This document shows positions 1 through 6,818 of a stretch of DNA of 11,122 nt, one piece after another. The stretch is from Limnoglobus sp. Its GTDB lineage: Bacteria > Planctomycetota > Planctomycetia > Gemmatales > Gemmataceae. The notes under the pieces were generated by a model. The model saw only the letters and a program-made list of their open reading frames with translations, was not told the DNA's origin and searched no databases. A program made the translations under genes and the position numbers. Numbering within the stretch: position 1 is the first letter of the stretch; every line of letters begins with the position of its first letter. The stretch spans positions 1-11,122 of the forward strand of contig JANXNT010000744.1 in NCBI GenBank assembly GCA_025353985.1. Direction: 5' to 3'.

Positions 1-1394
1 GTCGTTTTCACGGGGTCAAGCCCGAACGCCGACTTCGGCAATGGCACGAACGCAGACAGCGAAACGCCCGGCAACATCGGGTACACCGGTTTGCGAAACG
101 CTGACCGCATCGCCTGTGCGATGAACTCCGTCGGTGCCCAAATTTCATCGACACCATCGCCGCGATCGTGCCACGAGGCGGGCAGCGTTTCGAGTTCCCA
201 CCACCAGATGCCGATGCGATGAACGCCCGCGCGCGGGTGTAGCCCGCACTTGCGATACGCTTCCGCCACGGGCACATCGATACCTGTGTTCAGGATCGTC
301 ACGTCGAAGGTTTCGAGCGCATCGAACGCGGTTTTGTTTCGCGGCTCGCGCAGGAAAAGCACGGGAAAATCGCGAAGCGCCGTTCGTACGCCACACTGCG
401 TAAGTGACTCGACGGTGCTCCGCACCGCTTGCTGCAAGCCCGATGTGTAGCGAAACAGGCCAATCACATTCACGCCGAGTTGCGTGGGCACACCCTCGCG
501 AATCTCGCGCTGTAATGTCGAAATTTCGTGCGCACCGAATGTGCGCACGGTAGGTCGTGCGGCGATCCACGCCACCACCGCATCGGCATTTTGCGGAAGT
601 TCGCCGACGACATTTGGCTTCGCGATTTGCCACGCGCGCAGTTCGTCCCACGGACCACACTCGGGAATGTACCTGGCGCGTTTCAACCAACGACAATCGA
701 AGCCGTAACGTTTGCCGACCCACATCTTAAGTTCGTCCCAGCCGAATCGCGTCAGGCCGTGCGGCACGGCGGACTGCCATTCGGGGTGCAACCGGAAGCT
801 GGCAGCCAAGCCACACGCGGGGTCTTCGTCCGTTTCAAAGGCGTACCATAACACCGATTCTTCGCTGAGTTGGAAGTCTTTTTTGCCGTACGACATCAAC
901 CAGCCAAGGAATTCGCCGCGATGTTTCGGCGTCAGAGCGAGCGGCCAGACGCCGCGCAGATCTTCGCGTAGTTCGAACACCCGACGCACCCGCGCACCGA
1001 GATCGGCCTCGAACGCTTCGCGAATCCGTTCGGTGGCCATCACCGATAATCGGGAGTTTAAAAGCCATTTTGCGAACTCGCCATCGACACCACTCGATAA
1101 CGCTTGCGGGAATCGTCGATGTATTGCGGGATGACTCGCAAGCAAACTGACGACGAAACGTGCCGCTTCGGCGACACTACGTTCGCCCAAATCGCGGTCG
1201 AGCGAGAGCGGGGCGACACCCCAACCCGCGAGGCTGCGGTTGAATTTCCGCATATCGTGAATGTCGAAAAATGTCGCTTCCGTTTCACCGCGACAGTAGT
1301 CGGCGAACTGCCGGTAGCGGTTGCGGAACGGCGTGGAGAGCTTGCGATACAGGGCAAAAGCTATCCGTCGCCCGATTGTTTGCAGTGCGGCCAT
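1..1394 (-). CDS. Glycosyltransferase, GT4-like, with large N-terminal module (3' end cut by window edge)
   Basis: The frame is open from ATG at 1394 down to base 3, giving 464 visible residues with no stop. Residues about 305-464 look like the N-terminal half of a GT-B glycosyltransferase: GVNVIG at 307-312 followed by a hydrophobic, GLQQAVRS-type helix, then WWWELETLP and DEIWAPTEF (about 416-424), a layout common in GT4 enzymes of polysaccharide clusters. The nucleotide-sugar-binding C-terminal half lies outside the window. Residues 1-300 form a separate, mostly helical module; the part at about 160-235 (EFLGWL, then LSEESVLWYAF, then RLHPEWQ) resembles helical segments seen beside GT domains in other large polysaccharide transferases. 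The start is supported by GAGG six bases upstream, overlapping the stop of the preceding gene, which is 8 bases away, so the two are probably co-transcribed and coupled. Substrate cannot be told. The protein is cytoplasmic, with no membrane segment seen. Confidence 0.85.
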   Translation of the reverse strand, partial: MAALQTIGRRIAFALYRKLSTPFRNRYRQFADYCRGETEATFFDIHDMRKFNRSLAGWGVAPLSLDRDLGERSVAEAARFVVSLLASHPAIHRRFPQALSSGVDGEFAKWLLNSRLSVMATERIREAFEADLGARVRRVFELREDLRGVWPLALTPKHRGEFLGWLMSYGKKDFQLSEESVLWYAFETDEDPACGLAASFRLHPEWQSAVPHGLTRFGWDELKMWVGKRYGFDCRWLKRARYIPECGPWDELRAWQIAKPNVVGELPQNADAVVAWIAARPTVRTFGAHEISTLQREIREGVPTQLGVNVIGLFRYTSGLQQAVRSTVESLTQCGVRTALRDFPVLFLREPRNKTAFDALETFDVTILNTGIDVPVAEAYRKCGLHPRAGVHRIGIWWWELETLPASWHDRGDGVDEIWAPTEFIAQAMRSAFRKPVYPMLPGVSLSAFVPLPKSAFGLDPVKT

Positions 1395-1402
1395 CGGTTC
1401 CC

Positions 1403-4400
1403 TCATGCCGCGCGACGTGCGGCGATTTTTTGTACGGGTTGCAAATTGCGGACGTTCGCCACGGACCGTAACGTCGTTTCGTATTGGTCGAGCATCTCGT
1501 CGTACGTCAGGTGATTGTCGAATGCGGCACGCGAACGCAGCCCGGCGTTTTTGCGAAATTCGTCGTCGTCTAGAAAGCGTGCAATCTGCGTCGCCAGTCG
1601 ATTCGCGTCGCCGATTTCGAAGCGTAATGCGTTGAAATCCCAGTAGACTTGCTCCGCAATTCCTTCGCACGGCGTTGACACAATCGGCAAACCGAACGCC
1701 TCGGCTTCGAGGATCGAGCGGCTAAACGTTTCCATGTGCGACGTACACGCAAAGATGTCCGCGGCACGATAGGACGGCCAGACACGATCCGTCTCGGACA
1801 CAAGATTGACTACGTTTTCCAGGCAATTTCGCCGTACGAGTTCGCGAACGTAGCTCGCATAGGGCACCGAATCGCGAACGCCGACGAGGTCGCAAACGAA
1901 GTCGTTTCGGGTCCGCGACAAAATCGCGGCGGCTTCGATCAGCGTGTGTTGGCCCTTGCGTTCGCAGACAGTGCCGACCGAGAGGATGCGTTTTTTGTGG
2001 GCGACGCCAGGTAGTTGTCGCGCTGCGTCTTCGCGCGACATGCGACGGCAGTAGTCGTCGAAAGGCTTCGGTTCGATGCCGTTGTGGATGACTCGAAAAT
2101 TCTTACTGATATCGAGGTGTCGGAACAGCATTGCCGTGTCGTGTGAGGCTGGCACGACGCGCGATGCCAGTCGGAATGCCGTCTCGATGCGGCCCTTCGC
2201 GAACGCCGGAAACAGGCGGCGAAGATGCTCCGGTGAATAGCTTTCGTGAATGATCCAGATCGATGGAATGCCGAGCCGCGCGGCGGCTTCGACGAGCGGA
2301 AACGTCAGCAGCGTATTCGCAACAACGACGTCCGGCGACTGGTTTTTAAGCTGTTTTTGTAGCGCAACCTGTGCCGCCTCGTACTCGCGCGGCGACCACG
2401 CGCCATCCACAAACCGTCGGCTCCATGCCTCGTGCATAATCGTCGTCGACACGCCCGCCGCCGCGTATACCGCTTCGCCCGCGCCACCGAGTGGTGAGAG
2501 AATCGACGGTGCAACCGCGTGGCGTGCTTGCAACCCGAGGATGATTTCCGAGAGGTAACGCGGTGCGCCTTCGGGCGAATTCAAATTGTGTGCGCCAACC
2601 AAAACGCGAAGCGTTTCGTGCGCTGCCGAGTGCAATGACATGCCACTGTCATTCGCGGGTTCAAACGCTGTGCGGCTCGAACAATTCGGGTTCGCGTACG
2701 GGTCGATGGATCGGCCGTTTCGTTTGAAGTACGTGGCCAGTTCGAGTGGATCGTTTTGCCGCGGCGCCAGTTCCGATACTTGCATTTCGACACCACCGAC
2801 CGACACGCAACGGTAGCCTGCGGCCCGAATCCGCGAGCAATAATCGACATCGCGCATCGTTTGCGGAAATCGCAAATTATCGAAACCACCGACTTGCTCG
2901 AATGCGGTTCGCGAAGTCAGTAAACAACCATCGCCGACGGCGGCCACGTTGCGCGATACTTCCGCATAGAAGTAATAACTCACTTGATTTTCAGGCAATC
3001 CGCAGAAGGCGTTCGCCGGTGCGATGCCGTCGTACATACTCAATACGATGCCTGCGGATACGGTCGTGCCGAGCGGATCGACGAGTCGCGCACCCACCGC
3101 ACCGACGCCGGGCAATGTGGCATACGCCATTAATTGCGAGAGCCAGTTCGACGATCGCGGCATCACGCCGGCATCGAGGAAAAGCAAGTAATCTTCGGTT
3201 CCGCCTGTCTCGGAATAGACCGTGAAGTTCCGGTAATCGGTGTTCGCTTCGATGGCTCGCATCGCGTCGTTTCTCGCTCTTCGAATGATCACCGCGACAC
3301 TCGGACCGTCGCTCGATCCGTCGAGTTGCAGAATCGGCAACCCGAGTTTTCGCGCGAACGTGGGGACTTCGAGCGTGGCACTGACACCCCGCCGTCGCAA
3401 TGCATCTTCGATGGCCCGCCGCCCGGCAGTATGCACGTAGGTTTTGACGCCCGCTGCCGTCGCCGTGGAACTCGGCAACGCCCGCCAGTGGTAGAGGATT
3501 TGCGGGATGTGCTCGATGCGCTCTGTGCATTCAGTCGCGCGTAAAAGCAGGTCGTGATCTTGCGAACCTTCGTAGCCGATTCGGTAGCGTCCGACGCTTT
3601 CGAAAAAGCTCTTGCGGATGCAGCTAAAGTGGTTGACGTAGTTGTAGCTCAGCAAAAGTTCCGGCGACCAATCGGGCTTGAACTGCGGATCGTAACGGCG
3701 TTCGTTGGCATCGATTTTGTCTTCGTCGGAGTACAAAATATCGGCATCGGGTTTCGCCTGAAGCCGACGTACAATTTCGGTTAATGCCTGCGGGGCTAGC
3801 AAATCATCGTGATCGAGGAGCGCGATGAATTCACCCGTTGCCATGTCGGCGGCGCTATTCGTGGCCTCACAAATGTGACCATTTTCCGTGCGAGCTACGA
3901 AGCGAATTCGTTCGTCATCGCTCAACGTTGCGAATGCTTTCCTCAGTTGCGGATCGGTCGAACAATCGTCGGCGATACACAGTTCCCAGTTGTCATAATG
4001 CTGATCACGAACCGATTGCACCGCCTTCAAAAACCACTTCGGTTCGACGTTATAGACCGGCAACAAAATGCTGATTTTCGGTCGATACGCAAACTGAACG
4101 TCGTCGCGCATGATTGCGGTATTGGCGATAAATGCATCGTGAACGGTGCGGCCAGGAAAGCGGCGAAGCAGTAACTTCGTGCGGATCTTTTGTCTGACGC
4201 GAAGCAGCAATTCGGATGTGCGATTCGCACGTGCCCACCAGCGACGCGGCGAGAAGATTTGGCCGCCGACGATACTCTTGACGCCCCGTTTCGCGATGCC
4301 GAGTAACTTGCTGCCTATGCCGTTATGGGCCACCGCGATTGCTTCTTCCCGTTGCCCGATTTCGCTTGCCAGCACATCGCAGAGTACGAGTTCGCTCGCG

Positions 4401-4663
4401 GAATCGCAGGCCACCACGCGAATGCGTCTGACTTGTGGTTCGAACGGCAGTTGAGTCGTGAAGTGAACACGAGATTCGGAATCGATCACCGTCATTCGCG
4501 CGATCGATGCGGTTTCGCCATCGTAGCGGACTTCGATTCGCAACGGCCCCGTCGTCATCGGCGCGTAGCCACCCAACCCGACGAGCATCATGCCCGTGTA
4601 CGGTTCGATCACCTTTTCGAGGTAAACGACGAAATCTTTTGCCGACAATGGCTCGGCATCCAT
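1403..4663 (-). CDS. Tri-modular glycosyltransferase (GT2-GT2-GT4), 1086 aa
   Basis: This cytoplasmic enzyme probably adds two or more sugars during surface glycan assembly. Residues 1-190 are an unassigned N-terminal region. Residues 195-420 are a complete GT2 domain: PKISILLPVYN, ADDCSTD, the metal-binding DHDD at 284-287, YSDEDK, and GSQDHDLLLRA. Residues 454-625 are a second GT2 domain (VGAVGARLVDPLGTTVSAGIVL, split here only by eye; then RDVDYCSRIRAAGYR). It is shortened: only about 43 residues separate its first strand from the position where DxD belongs, against 89 in the first copy, and the motif there reads LDAG. Residues 684-1070 are a GT4 domain with VGTVCERKGQH (K903) and the EX7E pair E978/E986. 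The start at 4663 is chosen because GAGGAA precedes it by seven bases. The frame stays open to 4864, but that stretch holds the divergent promoter and start of the next gene. The downstream gene follows after 8 bases. Confidence 0.9.
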   Translation of the reverse strand: MDAEPLSAKDFVVYLEKVIEPYTGMMLVGLGGYAPMTTGPLRIEVRYDGETASIARMTVIDSESRVHFTTQLPFEPQVRRIRVVACDSASELVLCDVLASEIGQREEAIAVAHNGIGSKLLGIAKRGVKSIVGGQIFSPRRWWARANRTSELLLRVRQKIRTKLLLRRFPGRTVHDAFIANTAIMRDDVQFAYRPKISILLPVYNVEPKWFLKAVQSVRDQHYDNWELCIADDCSTDPQLRKAFATLSDDERIRFVARTENGHICEATNSAADMATGEFIALLDHDDLLAPQALTEIVRRLQAKPDADILYSDEDKIDANERRYDPQFKPDWSPELLLSYNYVNHFSCIRKSFFESVGRYRIGYEGSQDHDLLLRATECTERIEHIPQILYHWRALPSSTATAAGVKTYVHTAGRRAIEDALRRRGVSATLEVPTFARKLGLPILQLDGSSDGPSVAVIIRRARNDAMRAIEANTDYRNFTVYSETGGTEDYLLFLDAGVMPRSSNWLSQLMAYATLPGVGAVGARLVDPLGTTVSAGIVLSMYDGIAPANAFCGLPENQVSYYFYAEVSRNVAAVGDGCLLTSRTAFEQVGGFDNLRFPQTMRDVDYCSRIRAAGYRCVSVGGVEMQVSELAPRQNDPLELATYFKRNGRSIDPYANPNCSSRTAFEPANDSGMSLHSAAHETLRVLVGAHNLNSPEGAPRYLSEIILGLQARHAVAPSILSPLGGAGEAVYAAAGVSTTIMHEAWSRRFVDGAWSPREYEAAQVALQKQLKNQSPDVVVANTLLTFPLVEAAARLGIPSIWIIHESYSPEHLRRLFPAFAKGRIETAFRLASRVVPASHDTAMLFRHLDISKNFRVIHNGIEPKPFDDYCRRMSREDAARQLPGVAHKKRILSVGTVCERKGQHTLIEAAAILSRTRNDFVCDLVGVRDSVPYASYVRELVRRNCLENVVNLVSETDRVWPSYRAADIFACTSHMETFSRSILEAEAFGLPIVSTPCEGIAEQVYWDFNALRFEIGDANRLATQIARFLDDDEFRKNAGLRSRAAFDNHLTYDEMLDQYETTLRSVANVRNLQPVQKIAARRAA

Positions 4664-4670
4664 GCCGCTG

Positions 4671-4676
4671 TTCCTC
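4671..4676 (-). promoter_or_regulatory. Ribosome binding site fixing the start of the GT2-GT2-GT4 gene
   Basis: GAGGAA on the minus strand, seven bases before ATG at 4663. No comparable purine-rich site was noticed before the earlier in-frame ATGs at 4690 or 4864, so this site argues for the 1086-residue product. Confidence 0.6.
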
Positions 4677-4762
4677 AATTCCGTTCCGCGCATTTTGCGT
4701 AAGCTCGCAATCCTACACAAATCGGCAAAACGGCAACAACCCGAGTTTCGTTTCGATCCGAC

Positions 4763-4793
4763 TTGACGCATCACGTGTCGCTTGCCATATATC
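4763..4793 (+). promoter_or_regulatory. Candidate sigma-70-type promoter for the lipoprotein gene
   Basis: TTGACG at 4763-4768 matches the -35 consensus at five of six positions. The AT patch CATATATC at 4786-4793 lies 17-19 bases downstream and could act as the -10. A start near 4800 would leave a leader of about 20 bases before ATG at 4822. The -10 match is imperfect. Confidence 0.4.
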
Positions 4794-4809
4794 GAGATCG
4801 AAACGGCCT

Positions 4810-4815
4810 GGGGGA
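4810..4815 (+). promoter_or_regulatory. Ribosome binding site of the lipoprotein gene
   Basis: GGGGGA six bases before ATG 4822. It decides the start: the same frame is open back to 4507, but that upstream part overlaps the oppositely oriented glycosyltransferase gene and the intergenic promoter region. Confidence 0.6.
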
Positions 4816-4821
4816 CTTGAG

Positions 4822-5430
4822 ATGACTTCGTACGTTCGCGTGGCAGGGATTTTGGCGGTGGCAACCACCGGGTGTGCCTCCGTTGCGCCGCTGGACAACC
4901 CGATTGTGGTTCGCCCCGTTGTTGCGAACGTCGAAAATCCGCTGCTCGTTTCGCCGGGCGAACCGGACGCTAACGGGTATGCGGAAGTGTACGAACGGGT
5001 TATCGACGTGCTCGACGATTACTTCGAAATCAAGCCAACATCGCGATACGCAGGCCACATCGAAACGTTTCCGCACATCGCGCCGGGTTTCGAGCAGCCG
5101 TGGAAAGCGGGTAACCCCGATCACCGCGAACGCTTAATCGCGACGTTCCAGACGATGCGCAAATACGTAATCGTCGATATTTGGGCGGGGGAGCGTGGCG
5201 GGTACAAAATCTCACTGGAAGTTCGCCGAGAATTGCAAGATCTGGAACGACCCAACCGCGCAATTAACGGTGGGGCGGTATTTCGCGAAGCCCCAACTGT
5301 GGATCGCCGCAATGAGGTAATTCCCACCGAAGTCTCGTCGAGCTATGGCTGGATCCCGGTCGGACGCGATTATGCACTTGAACAACAACTACTCGCCCGC
5401 ATCCGCGATTGTGCCATTTTCAAGCGTTAA
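4822..5430 (+). CDS. Putative planctomycete lipoprotein of unknown function, 202 aa
   Basis: Function unknown. The N-terminus has one Arg (R6), a hydrophobic stretch VAGILAVATTG and then Cys18-Ala-Ser, which reads as a short lipoprotein signal peptide. The lipobox is weak, since Thr rather than Leu stands at -3. After a Pro/Val-rich linker, the mature protein forms one soluble domain with the segments YERVIDVLDDYFEIKP, HIETFPHIAPGFEQPWKAG, YKISLEVRRELQDL and GWIPVGRDYALEQQLLARI. From memory this pattern (ETFP, a Trp-Lys after EQP, then an EV.RELQDL strand and a final WIPVGRD..LE helix) recurs in lipoproteins of the Gemmata group; I know no assigned role. It sits alone, divergent from the glycosyltransferases and convergent with the kinase. 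Its likely location is a membrane facing the periplasm. Confidence 0.8.
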   Translation: MTSYVRVAGILAVATTGCASVAPLDNPIVVRPVVANVENPLLVSPGEPDANGYAEVYERVIDVLDDYFEIKPTSRYAGHIETFPHIAPGFEQPWKAGNPDHRERLIATFQTMRKYVIVDIWAGERGGYKISLEVRRELQDLERPNRAINGGAVFREAPTVDRRNEVIPTEVSSSYGWIPVGRDYALEQQLLARIRDCAIFKR

Positions 5431-5439
5431 ATCTACAAA

Positions 5440-5507
5440 AGTATTGCAGCGACAACCACGCGACCCAGGCTGGGGCGTCGTCGTGTCGAATGGCTTTACG
5501 TAATACT
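5440..5507. terminator. Nested inverted repeat between convergent genes (possible bidirectional terminator)
   Basis: The 81-base spacer between the convergent lipoprotein and kinase stops holds three nested pairs of arms: AGTATT (5440-5445) with AATACT (5502-5507); CGACA (5450-5454) with TGTCG (5484-5488); and an imperfect CGACCCA (5461-5467) with TGGGGCGTCG (5471-5480) around GGC. Short A/T runs (AAAA before the first arm, TAAAATTA after the last) flank the outer arms. The shape and position suit a two-way terminator. The stem has bulges and lacks a classic U-run directly after the inner hairpin. Confidence 0.4.
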
Positions 5508-5511
5508 AAAA

Positions 5512-6273
5512 TTATTCGCGATCTTCGGTCAGGCGTTTCGGCAGCTTGATGATGAACGTCGAGCCTTTGCCGATCACGCTTTCGACGCGGATGCGGCCCT
5601 GGTGTTGCTCGATGATTTGCCGGCAAACACTAAGGCCCAAGCCCGTGCCACCACGACCCTGTTCGTCGGGTTGTTTCGTCGTGAAAAATGGCTCGAAGAT
5701 CGAACGCAGGTTTTCCGGCGCGATGCCAACGCCCGTATCGGCGATTGCGATCTCAACGGTTTCCGTTGCTGCAATCTCGCGTACATCGATTTTGAGGCGG
5801 CCGCCGTTCGGCATCGATTGCCTGGCGTTCAAGACGAGATTGACCAAGATTTGCTCGATCTGCCCCGGTACGACGATCGATGTTGGCCGTCCGTGGAAGC
5901 GTTTTTCGATCTGTACGCGGTGCTTGCCTAGGTCTTTCTCGGTGAGGATTAGCACTTCCTCGACGAGCTTGACGATGTCGGTGAGTTCGCGCTGGTTGGC
6001 GTTGTTGCGTGCGAACCCGAGCATACTGTTGACGAGCGTGGCAGCGCGTTGGCCGCCGCGGAGAATCCGCTCGAATGCCTGCGTTTGGCCAGCCGGTTCT
6101 TGCCCGCGTACGCCGAGCTTTGCGTAGTTGATGATCGTCGTCAGGATGTTGTTGAATTCGTGTGCCACGCTCGATGCCAATTCCCCGACACTACTCAGCC
6201 GTTGGGCTTGCAACAGTTGCAGTCGCAATGCTTCGTTTTCGCTGGTATGCGTGAGAACCTCTTGCCCAATCAT
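5512..6273 (-). CDS. Soluble histidine kinase, HisKA plus HATPase_c, without sensor domain, 253 aa
   Basis: A two-component sensor kinase core: it would autophosphorylate His38 from ATP and pass the phosphate to an unlinked response regulator. The protein opens with a short helix (about 10-28, possible coiled coil, LRLQLLQAQRLSSVGEL) leading into the dimerisation/phosphoacceptor motif VAHEFNNILT (H38). The ATP-binding domain has all boxes: N box NLVLNARQS (N149), G1 DTGVGI (179-184), F box FEPFFTTK (193-200) and G2 GGTGLGLS (208-215). It ends about 25 residues after the last strand. There is no membrane segment, PAS, GAF or receiver domain, so the signal input is unknown and may come from a partner protein. 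HEFNN and FEPFFTTK are typical of NtrB/ZraS-like kinases. GGGGA lies seven bases before ATG 6273. No response regulator is in the window. Confidence 0.9.
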   Translation of the reverse strand: MIGQEVLTHTSENEALRLQLLQAQRLSSVGELASSVAHEFNNILTTIINYAKLGVRGQEPAGQTQAFERILRGGQRAATLVNSMLGFARNNANQRELTDIVKLVEEVLILTEKDLGKHRVQIEKRFHGRPTSIVVPGQIEQILVNLVLNARQSMPNGGRLKIDVREIAATETVEIAIADTGVGIAPENLRSIFEPFFTTKQPDEQGRGGTGLGLSVCRQIIEQHQGRIRVESVIGKGSTFIIKLPKRLTEDRE

Positions 6274-6315
6274 GTCGATTTCCCCTGTAACGACCGTTTC
6301 GCCGCGACGATCCGC

Positions 6316-6349
6316 CTACCGGTTCTGGTTTCCCAGGCCCCTCCGGTAG
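6316..6349 (-). promoter_or_regulatory. Nested hairpin in the kinase leader
   Basis: Arms CTACCGG (6316-6322) and CCGGTAG (6343-6349) are perfect complements. Inside them CTGG (6325-6328) pairs with CCAG (6333-6336). It lies 43-76 bases upstream of the kinase ATG, so it would be in the mRNA leader or could be an operator. No U-run follows in the kinase direction, so it is not an obvious attenuator. Confidence 0.4.
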
Positions 6350-6573
6350 AAATGTGTCGCTGGTAAACGGTATCGGTTATGCAGGCTCAATCACTTCATC
6401 TGAACTGTCTGGAACGGTTTTCTCGCTCTCACAATCGACGTAAGTCCGAATTGCGAAAGTTCAAAAACGGTGTTTTTCGTGTTTTTCGCGTCTCAAAATG
6501 CCACTTTTTGATCGGCTTTCGCTTATCGGTTTCGGTGGTTTTTGCCCTATCCTGCATACCTGTATGGGGTTAT

Positions 6574-6601
6574 GCCGAGGGTCATTCGATTGACACTCGG
6601 C
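6574..6601. repeat. 11-bp imperfect inverted repeat (hairpin) beside the repeat array
   Basis: GCCGAGGGTCA (6574-6584) pairs with TGACACTCGGC (6591-6601), ten of eleven pairs, around the loop TTCGAT. The GGGTCA in its left arm is the same core found in units 1 and 5 of the adjacent array, about 41 bases before the first of these. Confidence 0.55.
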
Positions 6602-6608
6602 GCAAGTA

Positions 6609-6713
6609 GCGCCTTTTTTGGGTCACTATGCGACCTAAAATCGACCGTGCGCGCCTTTTCTGTGTCATTTGCGCGCACTTCTGTGTCATTTCGGCGCACT
6701 TTTGGGTCACTCC
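6609..6713. repeat. Array of five 21-base direct repeats
   Basis: Five units begin at 6609, 6630, 6651, 6672 and 6693. The core is (C/T)TTTT or ACTTY, then (G/T)GTCA(C/T)T, then a GCGC-type linker. GGGTCA or GTGTCA cores occur with T at 6623, 6665, 6686 and 6707, spaced 42, 21 and 21 bases. The second unit (6630-6650) is diverged and keeps mainly the GC-rich linker. Units 3 and 4 share CTGTGTCATTT exactly. Units 1 and 5 share TTTTGGGTCACT. Exact 21-base spacing is two helical turns, so bound proteins would sit on one face of the DNA. This suits an operator array or transposase-binding sites. Confidence 0.7.
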
Positions 6714-6795
6714 GTGCACGTCGCGAAATCTGACTTACGTCAAATCATCTAAAACTGATTGACTTTCGGTTTTCATGTGGGTCTGGCGTTTCAAG

Positions 6796-6814
6796 GCCGC
6801 CGAAATATGCGGCG
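6796..6814 (-). terminator. Weak stem-loop after the DNA glycosylase gene
   Basis: GCCGC (6796-6800) can pair with GCGGC (6809-6813), or CGCCG with CGGCG shifted by two bases, around an AT-rich loop, starting a few bases after the stop at 6819-6821. The stem is only five pairs and no U-run follows, so termination here is uncertain. Confidence 0.25.
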
Positions 6815-6818
6815 TGGG

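Larger units (their letters stand above)
6437..6742. mobile_element. Possible non-autonomous or decayed transposable element (about 305 bases)
   Basis: GACGTAAGTC at 6437-6446 has its exact reverse complement GACTTACGTC at 6732-6741. The match continues inward with gaps and mismatches (GA, TT, GCGA on both sides) to about 6456 and 6722. AATC stands just outside the left arm (6433-6436) and one base outside the right arm (6743-6746), a possible 4-base target duplication. The enclosed DNA has no gene but holds the 21-base repeat array next to the right end. Arrays of transposase sites next to the ends are known in the IS21 family and Tn7-like elements. There is no transposase here, so it could be a MITE or a relic. 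A 10-base inverted match could arise by chance in a spacer this long. Confidence 0.35.
6274..6818. other. 545-base gene-free spacer rich in repeats and hairpins
   Basis: No open frame here has convincing codon use, a ribosome site or recognisable protein motifs; the short frames at 6379-6609 and 6542-6733 read as random low-complexity protein. The region is visibly more T-rich on the plus strand than the genes around it (several TTTTT runs at 6470-6620). It contains the separately listed kinase-leader hairpin, inverted end repeats, internal hairpin, 21-base repeat array and a weak stem after the DNA glycosylase stop. Confidence 0.75.

Noticed and set aside
145..723. 192-residue minus-strand frame and other frames in 1-1394
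   Set aside because: Arg/Ala/Cys-rich shadows of the glycosyltransferase gene, which reads without a stop in another frame of the same strand.
4507..4821. Upstream extension of the lipoprotein frame
   Set aside because: It lies antisense to the glycosyltransferase gene and across the intergenic region, and would bury the signal peptide and ribosome site.
4664..4864. N-terminal extension of the GT2-GT2-GT4 gene by 67 codons
   Set aside because: The segment is basic, lacks domain similarity, overlaps the promoter and start of the divergent lipoprotein gene, and a good ribosome site marks ATG 4663 instead.
6379..6609. Small plus-strand open frames in the spacer (also 6542-6733)
   Set aside because: No ribosome site, no recognisable motif, and they run through the hairpin and repeat array.
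6609..6713. CRISPR array
   Set aside because: The period is only 21 bases with no separate spacer sequences; the whole unit is the repeat.
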